From Crossaster papposus (lineage: Eukaryota; Echinodermata; Asteroidea; Velatida; Solasteridae): a stretch of 64,000 nucleotides of DNA. The translations under genes were made by a program, and so were the position numbers. The number at the start of each line of letters is the position of its first letter. Within the stretch, counting starts at the first letter, position 1. The notes under the pieces were generated by a model, which searched no databases, had not been told where the DNA came from, and saw nothing but the letters and a program-made list of their open reading frames with translations. The stretch covers positions 186,001 to 250,000 of the forward strand of contig JBAIAA010000662.1 of the NCBI GenBank assembly GCA_037893245.1, written 5' to 3'. This document shows positions 45,601-64,000 of this stretch, piece by piece.

Positions 45601-46741
45601 TAGGTTGATCACATCTTGAAAAGAAAATATCTCAAACAAAAATCTAACATTTTATATCTAAGGCCTATTTGCATTGTTAAAATAATATTCCGATATAGGG
45701 AAGTGAAACTGAAAGATTCTAGTGAACGCTCAATACAATTGCAAGCCTAATGGTGTCGCAACAATTATATGAAAAAATAAAGTACAAGATGCTAAACATT
45801 TAAAACCTATAGTATACAGGCCTAGGCCTATATTATAATATAGTTATATTCCGTAGAGTAAGGTTTCAGGAGAAAAAAAAAAGGAAAAAAGGTTGCAACC
45901 TGATGCACAATCAGTGCAAAAATGTTGAAAAGGCACGATTCTGGGACTGGGAAACACATACATTTGGTAAGTAAATACTTTTACAATTCTTGACTCTCCA
46001 TTGACTTTGTACACAAGCGGCGACTGCTGAAGTGGCTTCAGGATAGGCCTACTTTCCAAACAACAATGTGCCAAGAATAACCGCCGTAAAAATTGTGCAG
46101 CCTGGCACGGCCAACTTTGCACAATGAATTTGCTATCACCTACATAACATTGTATTTGTAACGTGTGCATGCAAATTTTGATTGTGCAGTAGAATTTACT
46201 GGCAAATGTTTAAAACTGGCCTGCGGAAGGCCTATGTACGGTACTGCCTACGTGACCTGGGGTCAGTTTCATAAAACATGTAAGCACACAAATTTGCTAA
46301 GTACAAAAATAGTTTTACTCAGTAAAAACAGGTTTCAGCCAAAACTGGATTTTAATGCTAAGAAAAAAACCAGCTGAATATCAATCACAAACAATTATTA
46401 TAAACATCACCGGAAAATTTGATTTGTAAGTGTAACCCTCCAAGAAATAATGTTCATGCTGAGCAAATTTGTTGTGCACATTATTTACATTTATGAAATG
46501 GCCCCAGGTGACGTCTGGCCGGCAGTACTCAACAAAAAAGATGGCCAAAAATAATAAATTACAATATTCCTCTTTACACGTCAACAATTGCAAAATTGCT
46601 TAAACAAACAAAACAAAATGCTTTAACAAACATTAAACTCACATTTTACGCTACGTTATTGGTTAACTCTTTTAGTATTTAGAAGAATTAAGCAAAATAC
46701 GAAGCGAACTTACTTTGACCGACCACCCCTTTCAGCGCCAT
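30636..46741 (-). CDS. STXBP1: Munc18/Unc-18 syntaxin-binding protein, complete
   Basis: Sec1/Munc18 protein that clasps syntaxin and templates SNARE assembly for vesicle exocytosis at the plasma membrane. Eighteen minus-strand exons, 5' to 3': 46714-46741, 42904-42953, 42148-42229, 41823-41899, 40811-40889, 40230-40333, 38163-38311, 36763-36847, 35716-35846, 35374-35478, 35176-35245, 34964-35029, 34231-34450, 33329-33438, 32846-32947, 32609-32703, 31891-32051, 30636-30700. Total 1779 nt, 592 residues (human 594), all phases consistent. Landmarks: MALKGVVGQ start; [17 protein letters not shown] in domain 1; [20 protein letters not shown] and [10 protein letters not shown] in the middle; [17 protein letters not shown]; the C-terminal [20 protein letters not shown] and [12 protein letters not shown]. 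The vertebrate STXBP1/2/3 split is later, so this is the single invertebrate Unc-18 type. Introns hold minisatellites, a Penelope remnant and many MITEs; intron 1 (3.8 kb) is the largest. Confidence 0.95.
30800..31720 (-). mobile_element. Penelope-like element remnant with GIY-YIG endonuclease end
   Basis: On the minus strand 31260-31690 translates to a typical Penelope GIY-YIG region: ...[59 protein letters not shown] and [17 protein letters not shown]. An in-frame TGA separates RFC from VQYVGET, so the copy is dead. No reverse-transcriptase part is present, so it is 5'-truncated. The segment 30800-31255 is a purine-rich presumed 3' UTR. It lies in STXBP1 intron 17, in the same direction as the gene. 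Boundaries are approximate. Confidence 0.75.
32090..32478. repeat. Family C MITE in STXBP1 intron 16
   Basis: Starts TTAAAGGTAGTATACACCAT and ends AGTGTATCCTACCTTTAA. Interior blocks match those of 28826 and 59289 in reverse, such as GATCGCCGTCCGGCAATAA. Confidence 0.85.
33014..33305. repeat. Foldback element enclosing interstitial telomeric repeats
   Basis: Arms of about 90-100 bp (left with GCAGGTAGGTTGGTACA, AGCCAATCAGAACACAGATG and TGTTAGAGTTGTCTGGGA; right with their complements) enclose GGGTTA-type repeats from about 33120 to 33210. The right arm ends about 24 bp from STXBP1 exon 14, next to its splice donor. Confidence 0.8.
33565..33973. repeat. TTAA-CCCTAACC element, GAGTCCATCA word type
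   Basis: Starts TTAACCCTAACCACCC and ends GGGGTTAGGGTTAA. The left interior holds GAGTCCATCAAAATCCA; the right part holds its counterparts such as GGTGGACTGTGGCGGATTC, with repeated GTGATGGACT and GGATTCAGGATA words. Located in STXBP1 intron 13. Confidence 0.75.
34516..34854. repeat. Family E MITE, copy 3, split by a family B insertion
   Basis: The left half begins GGGCACAATTTCATAGCACT and the right half ends GATTTGAAATTAGGCCCC. Between them at TTAA lies a family B element (34590-34831), giving a relative age: E is older than B here. Confidence 0.75.
34590..34831 (-). repeat. Family B MITE, copy 3
   Basis: TTAACCAGTTCGCGCCGG to GCGCGAACTGGTTAA, inverted relative to the copies at 15 kb, inside a family E element in STXBP1 intron 12. 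Confidence 0.85.
35932..36175 (-). repeat. Family B MITE, copy 4
   Basis: Same ends and orientation as the copy at 34590. Located in STXBP1 intron 8. Confidence 0.85.
36369..36599. repeat. Family C MITE, short copy
   Basis: TTAAAGGTAGGATACACCAT to GGTGTATTCTACCTTTAA, 231 bp, internally deleted relative to the longer copies. Also in STXBP1 intron 8. Confidence 0.8.
37190..38000. repeat. 30-bp minisatellite in STXBP1 intron 7
   Basis: About 26 units of GGCATTGACCCTCATCAAGG plus CCCAGGTCAA, nearly identical through the centre. The unit is ten codons long with no stop in several frames, so frames over 300 codons run through both strands. They are artefacts of the repeat, which lies in an intron of a well-supported gene. 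Confidence 0.95.
38340..38610. repeat. GACTCGAGTCA-rich imperfect repeats
   Basis: Clustered variants of ACTCGAGTCA and ACTCAACTCGAGTC in STXBP1 intron 6. They look like a diverged outer part of the 26-bp array that starts at 38826. Confidence 0.6.
38826..40190. repeat. 26-bp minisatellite in STXBP1 intron 6
   Basis: About 52 units built on GACTCGAATTGAGTC plus AAGCTAAATGT, with a two-state variant (AAGCTAAATG or AAGCTGAATG) scattered along the array. The GACTC...GAGTC part is an imperfect palindrome. It ends about 40 bp from exon 6. Confidence 0.95.
40955..41515. repeat. 116-bp tandem repeat in STXBP1 intron 4
   Basis: About four and a half units with TTTACCATATGGTGTTGGAA starting at 41066, 41182 and 41298 (period 116 bp); the outer units are more diverged. 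Each unit carries TCTGTTGGAGT and AGAGTCCAACAG, short inverted partners. Confidence 0.85.
42454..42889. repeat. TTAA-CCCTAACC element, GGAGGATTTTGCAGG word type
   Basis: Starts TTAACCCTAACCCTCCC and ends GGGAGTTAGGGTTAA. The left end uses CCTCC and the rest repeats GGATTTTGCAGGATTCAGG. In STXBP1 intron 2. Confidence 0.75.
44722..45164. repeat. TTAA-CCCTAACC element, AGTACTACAAAATACT word type
   Basis: Starts TTAACCCTAACCCCCTAGG and ends GGTAGGGTTAGGGTTAA. The interior is full of ACTACATAATACTACTTAG and TACTTTTTACTACTAGTAG words. A second telomere-like start (CTAACCCTAACCCTC) follows at 45182, but no partner end was found. Confidence 0.7.
46256..46507. repeat. Family E MITE, copy 4
   Basis: Ends CCTGGGGTCAGTTTCAT and ATGAAATGGCCCCAGG, in the 5' part of STXBP1 intron 1. 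Confidence 0.75.
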
Positions 46742-46801
46742 CTTGATTTTTTATTGCTTTCCCATTGAATTCTGGGTAATATTTCGCACGGATCAGTCAA
46801 A
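46742..46801. promoter_or_regulatory. 60-bp bidirectional interval between STXBP1 and PFDN6
   Basis: Only 60 bp separate the two start codons, so both 5' UTRs and a core promoter must overlap here or in the coding exons, or else transcription starts inside the other gene. The interval contains GAATTCTGGGTAATATT and no TATA box. Confidence 0.65.
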
Positions 46802-48521
46802 ATGGCAGCCGACGGTGTGCAGTCGAATTTACAGGATGAACTTGAAAAATTCAAGACTGTTCAGAAACGTAAGGCGGAGCTTTGTGTCTTTGTTGTGTTT
46901 AAGCAGGCATTTTAGTTTGGGAATACACTTCCTTTAATAAAAAAGAAGTACGTTTTTTGATAAGTCAGTAAAAGCCTAGATGCATTAAATAAAAAATTAT
47001 CCCGTTTTATTTAATTTTGCCGTCATCAGATTCAGACATCACGGCGTGACCCATGTAGGGGGGGGGGGGGGGGGGGGGGGTGGGGGTGGGGGGGCTGTAT
47101 GATTATACCATGATGTATATTATGTTCTAATTATGTTAGAAAGTATTTATTTTCTAAATTTAGGTGTGTCTTTATATAAATATGTTTGTCTTGATAATTA
47201 TAAGTTTTTCTGTACAATTTAGCCAGCCCCCCCCCCGTCCTAGTTTAGTATAATATTAGGCCAAAATGTGCACGCGTAGGTGTGTATCATTATTGATGTT
47301 TCTTAGATAATAATGGAGACACTCGTGTGAGACAGGGTCTATAATTTGTTTGGTTTTATTTCTGAAACAGAATATCAGAAGGCTGTGGAGACGAGACAAA
47401 AGCTGGATGCTCAGCTCAATGAAAATAATATTGTGAAAAGTGTAAGTAATAATCCCAACATTGATAAACAGTGATTGTTTGTCTTCTAAAGCTAGATTTG
47501 AGCTTTGTAATGAAAACATGATTATAGAAATTCTTCATAAATTGGGGTTGACCTGTGGAGCTTTGTCCAAGTTAGAGGAGGTTTTGCCACCTTAACCACT
47601 TCAATACTAGATGCTGTTGCATCATTGTTCCTGAATTGAATTGACTATTCAGAGAGTAACTGTTTTTTATTCTTATGCATTTAAAGAGAAAGAGAACAGA
47701 ACGATGCAAATATTAAGTCTTAATTTTGTTTCTTGTACTAAGGAACTTGATCTGTTGGAGTCAGATGCCAAGGTTTATAAGATGATGGGGCCAGCCCTTA
47801 TACAACAGGACGTACCAGAAGCCCAACAGACAGTGGGTAAAAGAATCGAGTACATCCGAGGAGAAATGTAAGTTGTGAATTACACAAATTACCCAATATA
47901 AAAGCGTTGAGGGCGCTGTGCAAACGGTATTGGGGGTATAATTAAAAGTGATTAGAAGATGATTCACGTCAGTTTACATATTCTTACAGCTCAAAAAAAT
48001 TACATTTTTCAATATTCCATTTTTAGATAAAAGTAATGTTACTAAACTACTTCATTAAACCTGTGTTGGGTACCCAGAAAATGGCGTCTTACAGCGCCCT
48101 CATGCGACCAGGAATAGGGCGCATTGTTGGCATTGTGGGGTTGAGGTATGGGCTGCAGAAGTATTGGTGTTGAAGCAAAAGCCGTGCCTATTGTCACTAT
48201 ATGAATGGAAACTGCAAGATTATCTTCCAAGGGTGTGCAAATTTCTTTTGAAATGGGAGGATTCATGACTGTTGGGGTTGTTTCCCAACAAAGAACCTGA
48301 AAATTGCCCCAGATTGGTCAGTCATCGCCATCAGCAACTTTATTTCTATCACTTATTGGTGAGGAACTCCATTGTTTGTTTGTTTTAATTTCTACCACAG
48401 GAAAAGACAAGATGGCATGATCAAAGACCTTGAAAAGAAGCAGAATTCACACCGAGATAAGCTGGCTAAACTTCAGCAGCAGTTTCAGAAAGCACAAGTG
48501 CAAACAATGGCCAAGTCATAG
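46802..48521 (+). CDS. PFDN6: Prefoldin subunit 6
   Basis: Beta-type subunit of the hexameric prefoldin chaperone, which hands unfolded actin and tubulin to the CCT chaperonin in the cytosol. Four exons: 46802-46868, 47371-47441, 47743-47867 and 48401-48521 (127 residues; human 129). The N-terminal helix (LQDELEKFKTVQKQYQKAVE) and C-terminal helix (MIKDLEKKQNSHRDKLAKLQ) have the heptad pattern of prefoldin coiled coils. Between them ENNIVKSELDLLESDAKVYK and GPALIQQD carry the family signature around the beta hairpins. The phases are consistent. The start lies 60 bp from the divergent STXBP1 start. AATAAA at about 48808 is a candidate poly-A signal. Intron 3 carries a family D MITE. Confidence 0.95.
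47058..47080. repeat. Poly-G tract
   Basis: 23 consecutive G, then a further G-rich stretch, in PFDN6 intron 1. It is capable of quadruplex formation and likely length-variable. Confidence 0.9.
47909..48103. repeat. Family D MITE, copy 2
   Basis: GAGGGCGCTGTGCAAACGG to TCTTACAGCGCCCTC with GGGTACCCAGAAAATGGCG inside, in PFDN6 intron 3. Confidence 0.8.
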
Positions 48522-49593
48522 CGGACATTTATGCTTCTTGGGACAAAAGCTCCCAATTGTCTAAGATCTCGTGTGAAGTTGTGGCAGTTTCTTACTGTGA
48601 AGATGTGTGTGTTGTAGATCTTTTTTTTTTTACATGCGGGTCTCAGAAAAAGGGAATGTGCTCAAAGTGCGATAGTGCTACTTGCGACGAAACTAAACAT
48701 TATTCATGTAGATTGGGTATTTGGTCAAAATGGCTTCATTTTGGCTCTCTTAATAATTTAAAGTAAACTAGTTTTCTTTTCTCATAATGTGGAATGGAAC
48801 TACATGTAATAAAGCTCATCTCAATTAGAATAGTATGGATACCTTGCATATTAATGTGCTTCAGTGTGAAATAAAATTGACCAAAAATGTCTGCATTTTG
48901 ACCGAGTACAAGCCAATGTATATGACAAACCAAAATCAATATGAAGTAATAAAATGGCAAAAACAAAGTGCCAGTTTAGTGGGGTTTGGGGTTTTTTGGG
49001 GGGAGGGGGATCGAGGATGAGGGGGGTTCATATTTCTTTCCACTCTTGGACTATTTATTTAGTATATGGACTTTTGTTACACCTGTTACTTGAGATATTT
49101 TGTGTTCATGTTTAATATTTGGAGAAATGCTTCTGCTTTAAAGATATTAAAGATGAATCGGAAACCGATTTGCAACTGCATTTTAAATTATTCTGTCAAA
49201 AAAAGAATTGTCGCCAGTCGGCTTTTGCCAACGCCTCAGCTGTACATATGCGCATTTTCTTTCTCTTTTTATATTATGAAGTGCGCCCTCTACATAAAAT
49301 CCCTTAAAAAACTTTAACCAGTGGTAAACACCTTTCCCAGTTTGTCATTATTTTAAACAAGCTGTGTACCAGCGACGAAAAAGTTTATGTCACTGGTGCT
49401 CGGTGATTTTGGTCACATACAAACGAGAGTAAACGGGACACCATCCAAAGTTTATCGTTGCCAGATAACGCAACACACCTGTCGATCACTCGATGTCGTC
49501 GACGTTCTGAGTGATGATCGAGAATGCAATGATGATTGATCTTAAACATTTGTGACCTACCAGTACCAATTTTAGCGAGCCGACAAGTTCAAA
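48522..49593. other. PFDN6 3' UTR and STKLD1 upstream region
   Basis: The two genes are co-directional, 1.1 kb apart. No further coding sequence seen. Confidence 0.5.

Positions 49594-64000
<14,407 letters not shown>

Larger units (their letters stand above)
42954..46713. other. STXBP1 intron 1
   Basis: A 3.8-kb intron. Besides the elements at 44722 and 46256, it contains TACATGTAC-rich stretches around 43180-43440 and 43800-43990. No other gene seen; the intron may carry regulatory DNA, but nothing specific can be supported. Confidence 0.5.

Overview
Animal nuclear DNA: large, mostly AT-rich introns with GT-AG splice sites, two minor-spliceosome introns, dense short inverted-repeat transposons, tRNA-derived SINEs, a LINE 3' end and a Penelope remnant. 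Protein comparisons from memory put it in an invertebrate deuterostome, most likely an echinoderm: the kinesin-associated protein has 827 codons and a Gly/Tyr-rich tail, and STKLD1 has a full kinase domain. A sea star is a guess based on the look of the MITE families; a search would be needed to settle the species.

Layout, left to right. (1) 1328-1862 (-): 5' coding exons of PRPF38B, running off the left edge. (2) 4062-13539 (+): a complete 19-exon KIFAP3 (KAP3, kinesin-II accessory subunit). (3) 13.7-18.4 kb: a transposon-rich gap with a 5'-truncated LINE and a B-C-B row of TTAA-bounded MITEs. (4) 18370-19380 (-): an intronless TMEM121-family membrane protein. (5) 20932-22096 (+): two-exon NTMT1, an N-terminal protein methyltransferase. 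(6) 23277-25698 (+): five-exon URM1. (7) 25.7-30.6 kb: repeats only. (8) 30636-46741 (-): a complete 18-exon Munc18/STXBP1, whose introns hold two large minisatellites and many MITEs. (9) 46802-48521 (+): four-exon PFDN6, with its ATG only 60 bp from the STXBP1 ATG. (10) 49594 to beyond 64000 (+): 22 exons of STKLD1, cut by the right edge.

I joined exons by hand from splice signals, reading phase and remembered family sequences. All complete multi-exon models close with no frame error (KIFAP3 2484 nt, STXBP1 1779 nt, URM1 348 nt, PFDN6 384 nt, NTMT1 678 nt), which is strong internal support. The genes form no pathway: kinesin-II transport, SNARE-dependent secretion, tubulin/actin folding, tRNA thiolation, N-terminal methylation and splicing are mostly housekeeping functions.

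The most unusual material is in the non-coding part. Several MITE families all end exactly at TTAA. One group starts TTAA-CCCTAACC and fills its interior with a different short word in each copy. KIFAP3 carries a tandemly multiplied splice donor (8 copies) and a tandemly multiplied splice acceptor (7 copies), plus two U12-type introns.
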